From Bacteroidota bacterium (GTDB taxonomy: Bacteria; Bacteroidota; Bacteroidia; Sphingobacteriales; Sphingobacteriaceae): a stretch of DNA of 64,000 nt. The stretch is from contig JABDBW010000003.1 of NCBI GenBank assembly GCA_013288485.1, forward strand, positions 1 through 64,000. The letters run 5' to 3'. The translations under genes were made by a program, and so were the position numbers. The notes beneath the pieces were generated by a model. It made no database searches and was not told where the DNA came from. It saw only the letters and a list, made by a program, of their open reading frames with translations. This document shows, one piece after another, positions 10,040 to 19,379 of this stretch. Position 1 is the stretch's first letter. Every line of letters starts with the position of its first letter.

Positions 10040-10402
10040 ATGAAAAAATTATTTTTAATGTGCGCTTTTGTAATGGGAGTTAGCGCGGTGAGCTTTGCCC
10101 AGGGCAGAGGTGGCCAAAGAACTCCTGAACAACAGTTAGCCCAGGTTAAAACAATGATAGCCCCTTTAACGCTTACAGACGACCAGGCTGCTAAACTTAC
10201 AGTTGTTTATACAGCTTCTTCTAAAAGCATGGATAGTTTAAGAGCTGCTGTGCCCGACAGGGCTACCCGCCAGCCGGTACAAACTTCAATACAGACAGCA
10301 ACTGCTGCTAAAGTTAACGCTATTTTAACGCTGGAACAGTCTGCTGCTTTGAAAAAAGCACAGGATGCAAGGCGCGCCCAAATGCAGGGTGGCGGTAATT
10401 AA
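10040..10402 (+). CDS. Small secreted LTxxQ-motif (Spy/CpxP-like) protein, paralog 1
   Basis: Signal MKKLFLMCAFVMGVSAVSFAQGR; LTDDQ and LTLEQ motifs; paralog of the next two ORFs. Confidence 0.7.
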   Translation: MKKLFLMCAFVMGVSAVSFAQGRGGQRTPEQQLAQVKTMIAPLTLTDDQAAKLTVVYTASSKSMDSLRAAVPDRATRQPVQTSIQTATAAKVNAILTLEQSAALKKAQDARRAQMQGGGN

Positions 10403-10420
10403 CCACATTCTTATTTAAAT

Positions 10421-10463
10421 AAAAAGAGCGTATGTCTAATTTTGGCAGGCGCTCTTTTTATTT
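10421..10463 (+). terminator. Intrinsic terminator
   Basis: AAAAAGAGCG...CGCTCTTTTTATTTTT hairpin with T tract. Confidence 0.75.
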
Positions 10464-10609
10464 TTAATGGTAAGAACTGGCGCAGGTACCTTCGCGATTA
10501 ATATTAATTGGTCTATAGAATATGGCTTTTGGTCGCATTTTATTTTAATTGGTACGATATATTTATACATTTAACCCAACAAAATTTAAATTATTAAAAA
10601 ACGAGAAAA

Positions 10610-10975
10610 ATGAAAAAATTATTTTTAGTATGTGCTTTCCTAATAGGTATAAGCGCGGTTAGCTTCGCGCAGGGCAGAGGACAAAGGCAAACTCCTGAAC
10701 AACGGGTTGCTACATTAAAAACATCATTATCCCTGACTGATGACCAGGTAGCTAAAGCTACAGTTATTTTTACGGCTGAGACTAAATCCAATGATAGCTT
10801 AAGAACTGCAATGGCTGGTGGCGACAGGGCTGCAATGAGGCCCGCACGGGCTGCAATAACCGCGGCTACCAACGCTAAGGTTATGGCTATTTTAACTCCT
10901 GACCAGGTTACAATTTACAAAAAACAATTGGCTGATCAGGCTGCCGCACAAGCTGCAAGGGCTGGTGGTAATTAA
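10610..10975 (+). CDS. Small secreted LTxxQ-motif (Spy/CpxP-like) protein, paralog 2
   Basis: MKKLFLVCAFLIGISAVSFAQGRGQRQTPEQ...LSLTDDQVAK...LTPDQ. Confidence 0.72.
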   Translation: MKKLFLVCAFLIGISAVSFAQGRGQRQTPEQRVATLKTSLSLTDDQVAKATVIFTAETKSNDSLRTAMAGGDRAAMRPARAAITAATNAKVMAILTPDQVTIYKKQLADQAAAQAARAGGN

Positions 10976-10991
10976 GATTTTACCAGTATTT

Positions 10992-11028
10992 AAAAAAAGC
11001 GCCACTAAAATTAGTTGGCGCTTTTTTA
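10992..11028 (+). terminator. Intrinsic terminator
   Basis: AAAAAAAGCGCCA...TTGGCGCTTTTTT. Confidence 0.8.
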
Positions 11029-11095
11029 TGATAATTAATATAATGAGACAGTTATATTAGCTTAACAAATTTCAATTATTTAAAACCGAGAAAAA

Positions 11096-11464
11096 ATGAA
11101 AAAATTATTATTAGTATGCGCTTTCCTAATAGGAATAAGCGCGGTTAGCTTCGCCCAGGGCAGGCAAAGACAAACTCCTGACGAGATGGTTGCCTCTTTA
11201 AAAACGTCATTATCCCTTAATGATGACCAGGCAGCTAAAGTTAAAGTTATTTATGCCGGCCAGGCTAAAGTTATGGATAGCTTAAGAACTGTAATGCAAA
11301 ATGGCGGCGATATGGCTGCTATGAGGCCTGCCTTTACAAAAATGAATGATGCAACCAATGCTAAAATTATGGCTGTTTTAACGCCAGATCAAGCTACTGC
11401 CTACAAAAAGATACTTGATGATCGCGCTGCAGCAATGAAAGCAAGAATGAATGGCGGTAATTAA
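11096..11464 (+). CDS. Small secreted LTxxQ-motif (Spy/CpxP-like) protein, paralog 3
   Basis: MKKLLLVCAFLIGISAVSFAQGRQRQTPDE...LSLNDDQAAK...LTPDQ. Confidence 0.72.
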   Translation: MKKLLLVCAFLIGISAVSFAQGRQRQTPDEMVASLKTSLSLNDDQAAKVKVIYAGQAKVMDSLRTVMQNGGDMAAMRPAFTKMNDATNAKIMAVLTPDQATAYKKILDDRAAAMKARMNGGN

Positions 11465-11488
11465 CCGTAAAAAATCACATCAAAAAGA

Positions 11489-11522
11489 AAAGCTCCGATA
11501 AACCGGGGCTTTTTTTATTTTT
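11489..11522 (+). terminator. Intrinsic terminator
   Basis: AAAAGCTCCGATAAACCGGGGCTTTTTTTATTTTT. Confidence 0.65.
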
Positions 11523-11537
11523 ATCGAAAATTACAGT

Positions 11538-12677
11538 TTGGGATCAGCAGAGCAATATATTGAAGGCAGGCTTGCCGAACGGCGGGCAAACGGCGCATAC
11601 AGAACTTTAAAACCTGGAAGCACTCTCATTGATTTTTGCTCGAACGATTACCTGGGATTCTCCCGATCGGCTATACTTAAAGAAAAAATTAATGAGGAAA
11701 TAACTAATAGCGGCCATATTTTAAATGGTTCAACCGGGTCAAGGTTAATATCGGGAAATTTGGCTTATACAGAAAATTTAGAACAGGAGATCGCGGATAT
11801 GTTTAAAAGCGAAGCCGCTTTACTGTTCAATTCTGGTTATGATGCCAACCTCGGTTTACTCTCTTCCCTACCCCAACGCGGTGATACTATAATAACAGAT
11901 GAACTGATACATGCCTCGGTTATTGACGGGGCCCGCCTAAGTCATGCTAACCGCTATACTTTTAAGCATAATGATCTAACAAGCCTGGAGGCCAAATTAC
12001 AGCACGCCAAAGGCAATTGCTATGTAGTTATTGAAAGCATATACTCCATGGATGGCGATACCCCGCCCATAATTGAATTGTTAACACTAACAGAAAAATA
12101 CGACGCGCATTTAATTGTTGATGAGGCCCATGCTGTTGGCCTGCATAAAACAGGGCTCGTTACAGAGCTTAAGCTCGAAAAAAGAATATTTGCCCGTGTA
12201 GTAACTTTCGGTAAGGCATTAGGGTGTCATGGCGCGATTATTTTGGGCAGTAACTTATTGCGTGAATACCTGGTTAACTTTGCGCGGCCGTTTATTTATA
12301 CTACAGCAGCCCCATTTCATCAGCTGGCTTCTATAAAAATGGCCTGCAGGTTATTGCAGGTAGCAGGTACAGAGATCGCGGCGCTTCAAAACAATGTTAG
12401 TTTATTTAAAGAAAAATTGCATTTATCAACAGCCTACAGTTTAATTAATAGTGAAAGCGCTATTCAATGTCTCCTTTTAAAAAGCAACGGGGCCGCGGTA
12501 AAAACAGCCGGACATTTGCAAAATAACGGCCTCGATGTTCGCGCTATACTTAGCCCCACAGTAGCTCAGGGAAGTGAGAGGATAAGAATATGCCTGCACT
12601 CATTCAATACAGCCAATGAAATTACCTTATTGACCAATACAATCAATAACCTAATAACCAATAATTTAATAACTTAA
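11538..12677 (+). CDS. bioF: 8-amino-7-oxononanoate synthase family PLP enzyme
   Basis: FCSNDYLGFS, NGSTGSRLISGN, IVDEAHAVGLH, TFGKALGCHGA; followed by bioD. Confidence 0.88.
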   Translation: MGSAEQYIEGRLAERRANGAYRTLKPGSTLIDFCSNDYLGFSRSAILKEKINEEITNSGHILNGSTGSRLISGNLAYTENLEQEIADMFKSEAALLFNSGYDANLGLLSSLPQRGDTIITDELIHASVIDGARLSHANRYTFKHNDLTSLEAKLQHAKGNCYVVIESIYSMDGDTPPIIELLTLTEKYDAHLIVDEAHAVGLHKTGLVTELKLEKRIFARVVTFGKALGCHGAIILGSNLLREYLVNFARPFIYTTAAPFHQLASIKMACRLLQVAGTEIAALQNNVSLFKEKLHLSTAYSLINSESAIQCLLLKSNGAAVKTAGHLQNNGLDVRAILSPTVAQGSERIRICLHSFNTANEITLLTNTINNLITNNLIT

Positions 12678-12678
12678 T

Positions 12679-13287
12679 ATGCCCAATAAACCACTATTTG
12701 TTACCGGTATTGGTACCGGTATTGGTAAAACTATAGTATCGGCTATTTTAACAGAAAAATTAAAAGCGGATTACTGGAAACCCATACAAGCAGGCGACCT
12801 GGATAATAGTGATACGTTAAAAGTTGAAAGTTTAATAACCAACACCGTTTCTAAAATTCACCCGGAAGCGTACCGGTTAACAGAACCCTATTCGCCCCAT
12901 AAAGCAGCCGATATGGATGGTATTACGATAGATGAAAAAAATATCATGCTTCCTGTTACAGATAATCAATTAATTATTGAAGGGGCAGGCGGGCTGATGG
13001 TGCCTTTAAACAATAATTTTTTAATGATAGACCTTATACAGCAGTTAAACGCTGAGGTGGTTTTGGTGGTAAAGCATTATTTAGGCAGTATAAATCATAC
13101 ACTCCTTTCGTTGGCAGCATTATATAGCAGGGATATACCTGTTAAAGCCCTTATTTTTAATGGCAACAGCGATGAGTATTCCGAACAACTGATCGTTAAT
13201 TATTTTAAAGCAGGTACAGTAATATCAATTCCTGTAATTGATATCCTAAATAAAGAAAATATAGCCCGGCTGGAAATAGAACTATAA
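12679..13287 (+). CDS. bioD: Dethiobiotin synthetase
   Basis: FVTGIGTGIGKTIVSAIL, YWKPIQAGD, IEGAGGLMVPL. Confidence 0.93.
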   Translation: MPNKPLFVTGIGTGIGKTIVSAILTEKLKADYWKPIQAGDLDNSDTLKVESLITNTVSKIHPEAYRLTEPYSPHKAADMDGITIDEKNIMLPVTDNQLIIEGAGGLMVPLNNNFLMIDLIQQLNAEVVLVVKHYLGSINHTLLSLAALYSRDIPVKALIFNGNSDEYSEQLIVNYFKAGTVISIPVIDILNKENIARLEIEL

Positions 13288-13992
13288 AGTGTTGTATTGA
13301 GTGATCAGTTTAGCCAGGTCGGCATCGTTTTTTAAATTAAGGTTATTTGCCTTTATATAACTCTCCAATTCAGCTTGCTTGTTTCCTAACGCAGCCTCTA
13401 CCGCTTTTTTATCTTTTTTAATACGAACAGCTTTGCCATCAATTAAAAGGTAGTAATCAATATTATCAACTACTTCACGGGTAGTAATGGCGCTGCCCAT
13501 ATTGGCTTTGTATTCTGTTATGGTCTTTGCATTTTTTCTGAGTAATTTAACTTTCCCGTCGCTTAATACCTGGAAAAAAGCATTGTCCGAAGTTTTGCCA
13601 TTGCCCGGGAAAATACTAAAACTCGCCAATGTACCCTCAGGTGTAATAATTGTAAATGCTGTTGCAGGCTGATCAAATTCACCGGATTTCGTATTCCCCG
13701 CTATTTGGGTAAATAATTTATCTTTAAATTCATCATATTTTATTAATTTGTCTTTTACAACATTGCCATCTGCAAATGTAACATCTCCCTTTACCCAATC
13801 TGGGTTAAAAAAAGGGTTGCCCACCAAGCCGGTATATTCCGAAAATCCTACAGTCGTGCCCCCTTGTAAGGACATAACTCCGCTCCCTGAATTTAGACCT
13901 CCATTTGTTGGGCTGATCGTTTGTGATTTTACTATAGTAGCTGAGACACTAAATGCCACTACCGCGATAATTGTTTTTAAATTGAATTTCAT
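13282..13992 (-). CDS. Secreted protein of unknown function
   Basis: Signal-peptide-like N-terminus MKFNLKTIIAVVAFSVSATIVKSQ; no family recognised. Confidence 0.7.
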   Translation of the reverse strand: MKFNLKTIIAVVAFSVSATIVKSQTISPTNGGLNSGSGVMSLQGGTTVGFSEYTGLVGNPFFNPDWVKGDVTFADGNVVKDKLIKYDEFKDKLFTQIAGNTKSGEFDQPATAFTIITPEGTLASFSIFPGNGKTSDNAFFQVLSDGKVKLLRKNAKTITEYKANMGSAITTREVVDNIDYYLLIDGKAVRIKKDKKAVEAALGNKQAELESYIKANNLNLKNDADLAKLITQYNTL

Positions 13993-14131
13993 AAGATTAT
14001 TTTTGATGCGTAGATTATTATTAGTATGTAAAGGTTATAAGTTGAGACTTGTAAATATACGTCATTTAATTATTAACTTAAAATATAGTTAACGAAAAAA
14101 TGAATACTTTAGTACATAAAAGTTAGTTTGT

Positions 14132-15025
14132 ATGAAGAATATTACGGTAATAGGTTCAGGAACAATGGGCAACGGCATCGCGCATACTTTTGCACAGCAT
14201 GGTTTTGAAGTATCGTTGGTTGATGTAAGTACCGGTGCCTTGCAACGTGCCATGCAAACTATAAACGGTAACCTGGACAAACAGGTAAACAAGGGCCTGA
14301 TTGATGAGCAGGCAAAGCTGGATACTTTAGCTAACATCAAGACTTTTACTGATATAAAAATGGGCGCTGCAAATGCCGGCCTTGTTGTTGAAGCTGCTAC
14401 TGAAGACATGGGTATTAAATTAAATTTATTTAAACAGCTAAGCGAAATTTGCTCCGAAAATACCATACTGGCTTCCAACACCTCTTCTATATCCATTACA
14501 AAAATAGCATCGGTAACAAAAAACCCCGGTAAGGTAATTGGTATGCATTTTATGAACCCGGTACCATTAATGAAACTGGTTGAGGTAATAAGAGGAAAAT
14601 ATACAAGTGATGAAGTTACCCGCACTATAATGAAGCTGTCGAAACAACTGGATAAAATCCCGGTAGAAGTAAATGACGCACCCGGCTTTGTGGCTAACCG
14701 TATTTTAATGCCGATGATAAATGAAGCCATATATACCCTGTATGAAGGTATTGCGGGTGTTGAAGAAATAGATACGGTAATGAAATTAGGTATGTCGCAC
14801 CCGATGGGCCCTTTGCAACTGGCCGATTTTATAGGCCTTGATGTATGCCTGGCCATAATAAATGTATTATATACCGGTTTTAATAATAAAAAATATACCC
14901 CTTGTCCGTTGCTTGTTGATTTGGTTTCGGCAGGAAACCTGGGTATAAAATCAGGGAGTGGGTTTTATACATACACAGTCGGAAACAAAGAATTGGTAGT
15001 GGCTGATAGATTTAAAAGGACTTAG
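14132..15025 (+). CDS. 3-hydroxybutyryl-CoA dehydrogenase
   Basis: ITVIGSGTMGNGIAHTFAQHG, GMHFMNPVPLMKLVEVIRG, NDAPGFVANRILMPMINEA. Confidence 0.93.
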   Translation: MKNITVIGSGTMGNGIAHTFAQHGFEVSLVDVSTGALQRAMQTINGNLDKQVNKGLIDEQAKLDTLANIKTFTDIKMGAANAGLVVEAATEDMGIKLNLFKQLSEICSENTILASNTSSISITKIASVTKNPGKVIGMHFMNPVPLMKLVEVIRGKYTSDEVTRTIMKLSKQLDKIPVEVNDAPGFVANRILMPMINEAIYTLYEGIAGVEEIDTVMKLGMSHPMGPLQLADFIGLDVCLAIINVLYTGFNNKKYTPCPLLVDLVSAGNLGIKSGSGFYTYTVGNKELVVADRFKRT

Positions 15026-15073
15026 TTTTAAACTTTCTTTGTTATTATTTGTCAATAAATAAAACATTGACCC

Positions 15074-15367
15074 ATGAAAAGAATAGCAAAAATTGGAATA
15101 TTATTAACCTTAGCCATCACTTTATTTTCCTCGTGTTATGGGGGTTATTATTATGTCTCCGCCCGACCGGCTGAACCTTATTATGTAAGGCCCGCATCTC
15201 CTTATTACGGAGCAGTTTGGATTGACGGCGAATGGGACTGGCAAAACGGAAGGTATGCCTATATAGGCGGCCACTGGGAAAAACCGCACCCCGGCCGCGT
15301 ATGGATCAGGGGCAGCTGGCAGCAGGGCTCTCGCGGCTATGCATGGCATAGAGGTTATTGGAAATAG
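15074..15367 (+). CDS. YXWGXW-repeat-type small lipoprotein
   Basis: Lipobox-like FSSCYGG; repeated WIDGEWDW/YIGGHWEKPHPGRVWIRGSWQ/YAWHRGYWK. Confidence 0.75.
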   Translation: MKRIAKIGILLTLAITLFSSCYGGYYYVSARPAEPYYVRPASPYYGAVWIDGEWDWQNGRYAYIGGHWEKPHPGRVWIRGSWQQGSRGYAWHRGYWK

Positions 15368-15374
15368 CACCTAT

Positions 15375-15413
15375 AAAAAGGTCGGCCTATTGTTTTATAA
15401 GCCGACCTTTTTT
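15375..15413. terminator. Bidirectional terminator between convergent genes
   Basis: AAAAAGGTCGGC...GCCGACCTTTTTT. Confidence 0.8.
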
Positions 15414-15416
15414 AGC

Positions 15417-18400
15417 TTACCGGGTCAGATCAATCAACATATTGACCAATAGCTTTGCAGCAATGGGGTCAGTTCGGCTTTTTTCTGTTAATACTTCCGA
15501 TAATATGATCGTCCCGTTATCTTTTATTTTTATTATCGGGTATCCCCTTATGCCGTCTAAATGAGCCATTCTTTCCTCAATTTGCCCCTGCAAATAGCCA
15601 TGTACCTTAGTGAACGATGCCGGTGCCTCAACTTTGGGATCGCGGGTAATACGGAAAGCGTCAGCAATTACTGAAGGCATCTCCCTTTTATTATTGGTAA
15701 ATAAACGGGTATCTAAAGGTTCTATACCGTTAAATATTGCTGATTCGGGAATATCCATACTCATAACCTCGCCGGCGCTTTTTATAATTCCGCGTACATA
15801 TTCAGGGTAAAGCTGGTGCGCGTAGTTGCCACACCGGGTTAATAATATCTTTGCCCCCCGCCCTATTAATTCCCTGATCTGCCTGGTTTCTGTGGCATTC
15901 GTGTTTACAGAATCTAAACCCGACAAAATATATACATCAGCTTTTTGTTTAAGCAGATCAGCCAATGACGCCGAAGATGTGTATTTGATACCCAGGAAAT
16001 CAAGTGATGGGGAAACCATTTTATTAAGGTCAAGTACTGCAATCTTTTTTCCGGATAATTTATTGGCATTTTCAAAGTCTTTCTTCACCAACAAAACATC
16101 ATAACTATTTTCTGAAACTGTTTTGCCATTTTCAACTAATTTTAATATCAATTTGCCTTCTATTCTTGAGGTGGGTAAATTTTGTGGGACTATAATTTGA
16201 GGATCAACCCAGTACCGGGTATAATGTTCAACAGCCGGTATAGCTAAACTACCCTGGGTTATTTTATTACCGGTATTATTTACCAATTGCCATTGTAAAG
16301 TGGAAGCCTGCAAAACTGAACCATCCTCTTTATCATTTATAATACATATACGGGTTGATAGCGGAGCGCCCGCATAAAAATGCCTTCCCCATAATTCAGC
16401 TGAGATCAGCACCGGTTGCAAAGCATTTTTCATCGCATAATATACCGGAAATGACTTTATTTTATTGGTGAGATAAGAATTAGTGAACCAGGTTACCAAT
16501 GAAAAATGAAGTTCTCCGGCAGCTTTGTCATTACTTCTGCGAAGCGCTTCGGCAAGCTCTTTAGTATTAAAGGCTTCTATCTTTGAAAAATAATAAGGAT
16601 CATTATATTCATAACCATATTTACCAACCAACGCTGAAGAGGTTTGATGAACATAATTATAAAAACGGGTAGGGTGCCCGGTTTCGTCTGTATAACCTGT
16701 TGAAAGTTCCTGGCTTATTAATGGTCGCCCCGGATTTTTGAACCTTTTTTGCCATTCGCCGTTAAAATATTCGAACAATGAATTATCATACCAGTTGATG
16801 TAAGAGTGTATATCATCAATATCACCATCATCAATGTCGGTATAAAAATCTGCACCGAATCTTTTAGTATTACGCCTGTAGTTAGAGTCGAAAACGATAG
16901 ATCGTGTAGGATCAATAACCCGCATTTGTTTTACTACGTCTGATATGATCTTCATTTTTACTTTTGCACGCGCTATATCCGGATCATTATCATAAAATTT
17001 CATTTCGTTATTTACCGTCCACAGTAGTAACGACGGGTGATTTCGGTACTTTTTCAGCAGGCCAAAAAATTCATCTTTCCAGAGATCGACAAGCTTTTGA
17101 TCGGGCATACTGCTTTGCAAAAACAGCCAGGTCCAGGTACCCTCATAGCTTACGCCAATGCCATTCTCGTCCGAAGCATTTAACCAGGTCTCATTATAAG
17201 GTACAGTATGGCTTCGTGTCACCATAACATTACCGGCTTTCATCAGCTTGCAAAATTTATCAGCGAGCGCCGAATCATTGGGCGCCAGCGGCATGGCGGT
17301 TTGATTAGCGCCCCGCAACCAGTATTTTTTACCATTTAAATAAAAGTAATCGCCAATTGCTTTAAAGGTTCGGAAGCCCGAACGTATATTTTTTTTATCT
17401 ATCGCTTTACTATCTTTTGCAAGCAGAGAAAATTTGAAATTATATAAATTGGGGTGCTCGGGCGACCATAGTTTTGGCTTTAACCCGGTTATGGTATAAG
17501 TAAATGTTTTTTCTTCGCCCGGCTGCAGTTCTAATTGTTTAAATGATATGTCTTTATATAAAGCCTCTTTTAATTTAGCGCCGTTGATAGCAGTTGAAAG
17601 TGAAAATGCCTGCCTTGTTTTGTTGTAATTTTTTATGGTAACATCAATATCAGCGCCGTTAAGGTTAGGTTTAATAAACACATCCTCAATTCTAACCGGA
17701 TCGGTAATTATTAATGATACCGGCTGCCATATTCCTCCCGGGTCGTCACCAAACATACCGTGGGCCAGGTCTTTCAGCATTTTTTCTGTTACTTCTACAC
17801 TCACAGCAACGTCAACTATTTTATTGGCATCCTTTATATTTTTAATATAGTTTTTGCCAACTTTTACAGCGACAAGGTTCTTGCCCGGCTTTAACAGCCC
17901 GGTAACATCCAGCTTAATATCACCGAACATGCCTATATGTGTACCCGCTTTTATGCCATTTACCCACACTTCGGCTACTTTTGATATGGCATCAAAAGTT
18001 AATTGCAGGTGTTTACCTTTTATATTTTCGGGTAATTGTACCCATTGCCGGTACCAGCCCGAATTTGTTTTTTTATAATCAAAAGTATAGGCTTCGCAGC
18101 GATCTGTTTCCTTTTGATAATAGTTGTCTGCCACACCCTTGCTGCCCGAATTATATCGTTCGCCATGCAGCCAAACCCTTATCGGGTTCCAAAAATCAGG
18201 CACATGCATTACGTGCCAGTTATTGTCGGCATGGCCGGGTGATACGGCCTGCGCATCATCTTCTGTTTCATAGTCGGGCGAAAAAAGCCATTTGCCATCC
18301 AACGATATTGTTGTGCGCTTACTATTAACAGTTGGGATAGTTATGGGTTTATAGGTTGCCCGTTGCTGTTTACGCAAGGTCTCTTTATCCAACGGGGGTA

Positions 18401-19043
18401 CGGCATATTCCTTTACGGGTAAGGATAATATTTCATTTTTATTGAGCGATTGTATTGACATGTTACCAAACTCATTGGTTATCCAGCTGCCGCCTAATGT
18501 AACTTTGCCGGCAGGTGCCAGGTTTGATGATTTATCAACAACATCAATACGGGGCAGGCTTTCATTATTCATAAAAACACGTATCCGGCTACCGGCAAGC
18601 TGTATCCTGAAATTATACCATTTGCCGGGAGTCGGCTGAAAATCCAACTCCCGCAAAGCCAGAAAATCATCTCCGCCCATATAACCAAGTCTTGCCAGGT
18701 ATAAAAATTTTTGCATCCCCCCCTTTAGCATTAACAGGTAACGGTCGTCACGGTTGGCGGCCCGAAATCCCGCACATATCTGCACCTGGTTTGCTGCATC
18801 AGGTACCCTGGCCCTGAATTTCACTTCGTAGTCGGCCCAGTTATTTTCACCAAAACACAGGTAGGCATCCTTTGTGGTTAAAACCGAGTTTTCAATCTTA
18901 CTTATCCCCCGCCCCACTTTATCATATTTCGAAGTTTGCGTGTCAAACTTTTCTGTAAGTTTAAATTCAGATTGCGCCTGAACATTTGATATGATGAACA
19001 GGAATAAAAGCGAATTGGATAAGCGATAAATATGTTTTTTCAT
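15417..19043 (-). CDS. Glycoside hydrolase family 2 enzyme with N-terminal LamG/DUF1080-like domain and C-terminal GATase-like region
   Basis: GH2 signatures (LWTVNNEMKFYD acid/base region, LISQELSTGY nucleophile region). Start MKKHIYRLSN at 19043 preferred over 19085. Confidence 0.87.
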   Translation of the reverse strand: MKKHIYRLSNSLLFLFIISNVQAQSEFKLTEKFDTQTSKYDKVGRGISKIENSVLTTKDAYLCFGENNWADYEVKFRARVPDAANQVQICAGFRAANRDDRYLLMLKGGMQKFLYLARLGYMGGDDFLALRELDFQPTPGKWYNFRIQLAGSRIRVFMNNESLPRIDVVDKSSNLAPAGKVTLGGSWITNEFGNMSIQSLNKNEILSLPVKEYAVPPLDKETLRKQQRATYKPITIPTVNSKRTTISLDGKWLFSPDYETEDDAQAVSPGHADNNWHVMHVPDFWNPIRVWLHGERYNSGSKGVADNYYQKETDRCEAYTFDYKKTNSGWYRQWVQLPENIKGKHLQLTFDAISKVAEVWVNGIKAGTHIGMFGDIKLDVTGLLKPGKNLVAVKVGKNYIKNIKDANKIVDVAVSVEVTEKMLKDLAHGMFGDDPGGIWQPVSLIITDPVRIEDVFIKPNLNGADIDVTIKNYNKTRQAFSLSTAINGAKLKEALYKDISFKQLELQPGEEKTFTYTITGLKPKLWSPEHPNLYNFKFSLLAKDSKAIDKKNIRSGFRTFKAIGDYFYLNGKKYWLRGANQTAMPLAPNDSALADKFCKLMKAGNVMVTRSHTVPYNETWLNASDENGIGVSYEGTWTWLFLQSSMPDQKLVDLWKDEFFGLLKKYRNHPSLLLWTVNNEMKFYDNDPDIARAKVKMKIISDVVKQMRVIDPTRSIVFDSNYRRNTKRFGADFYTDIDDGDIDDIHSYINWYDNSLFEYFNGEWQKRFKNPGRPLISQELSTGYTDETGHPTRFYNYVHQTSSALVGKYGYEYNDPYYFSKIEAFNTKELAEALRRSNDKAAGELHFSLVTWFTNSYLTNKIKSFPVYYAMKNALQPVLISAELWGRHFYAGAPLSTRICIINDKEDGSVLQASTLQWQLVNNTGNKITQGSLAIPAVEHYTRYWVDPQIIVPQNLPTSRIEGKLILKLVENGKTVSENSYDVLLVKKDFENANKLSGKKIAVLDLNKMVSPSLDFLGIKYTSSASLADLLKQKADVYILSGLDSVNTNATETRQIRELIGRGAKILLTRCGNYAHQLYPEYVRGIIKSAGEVMSMDIPESAIFNGIEPLDTRLFTNNKREMPSVIADAFRITRDPKVEAPASFTKVHGYLQGQIEERMAHLDGIRGYPIIKIKDNGTIILSEVLTEKSRTDPIAAKLLVNMLIDLTR

Positions 19044-19379
19044 TTTAATTATAGGTATTATGTTCTGATTTGCAGAATGCAGCAAACAAACTTAGAAATA
19101 ATATGCTAACGTTGTTATCAATATATTCAACCTTATCTGTTTCGGTTTCGTATAAGGAAAATATCAAAGCTAATAGCTGGCGTGTCGGCAACCTTTCTTC
19201 TATGTATAAATTATGTTGAATTCATGATTTTAACATAATTGAGACTTAATTGATTAGACAATATTGTAAAACCATATTATAAATATTAACAGGTAATTAA
19301 TTATAATTGAAGATAATTTAATAAATACAGGCAAGTGTAAATTAACCTTCTGTGTTTTTTAATTATATTCAAACATTAA

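Noticed and set aside
14089-14856. 255-aa minus-strand ORF
   Set aside because: Antisense to a well-supported 3-hydroxybutyryl-CoA dehydrogenase; Ser/Ile/Thr-rich shadow ORF with no family features.
17939-18328. 129-aa plus-strand ORF and neighbours
   Set aside because: Antisense to the GH2 gene, no coding features.
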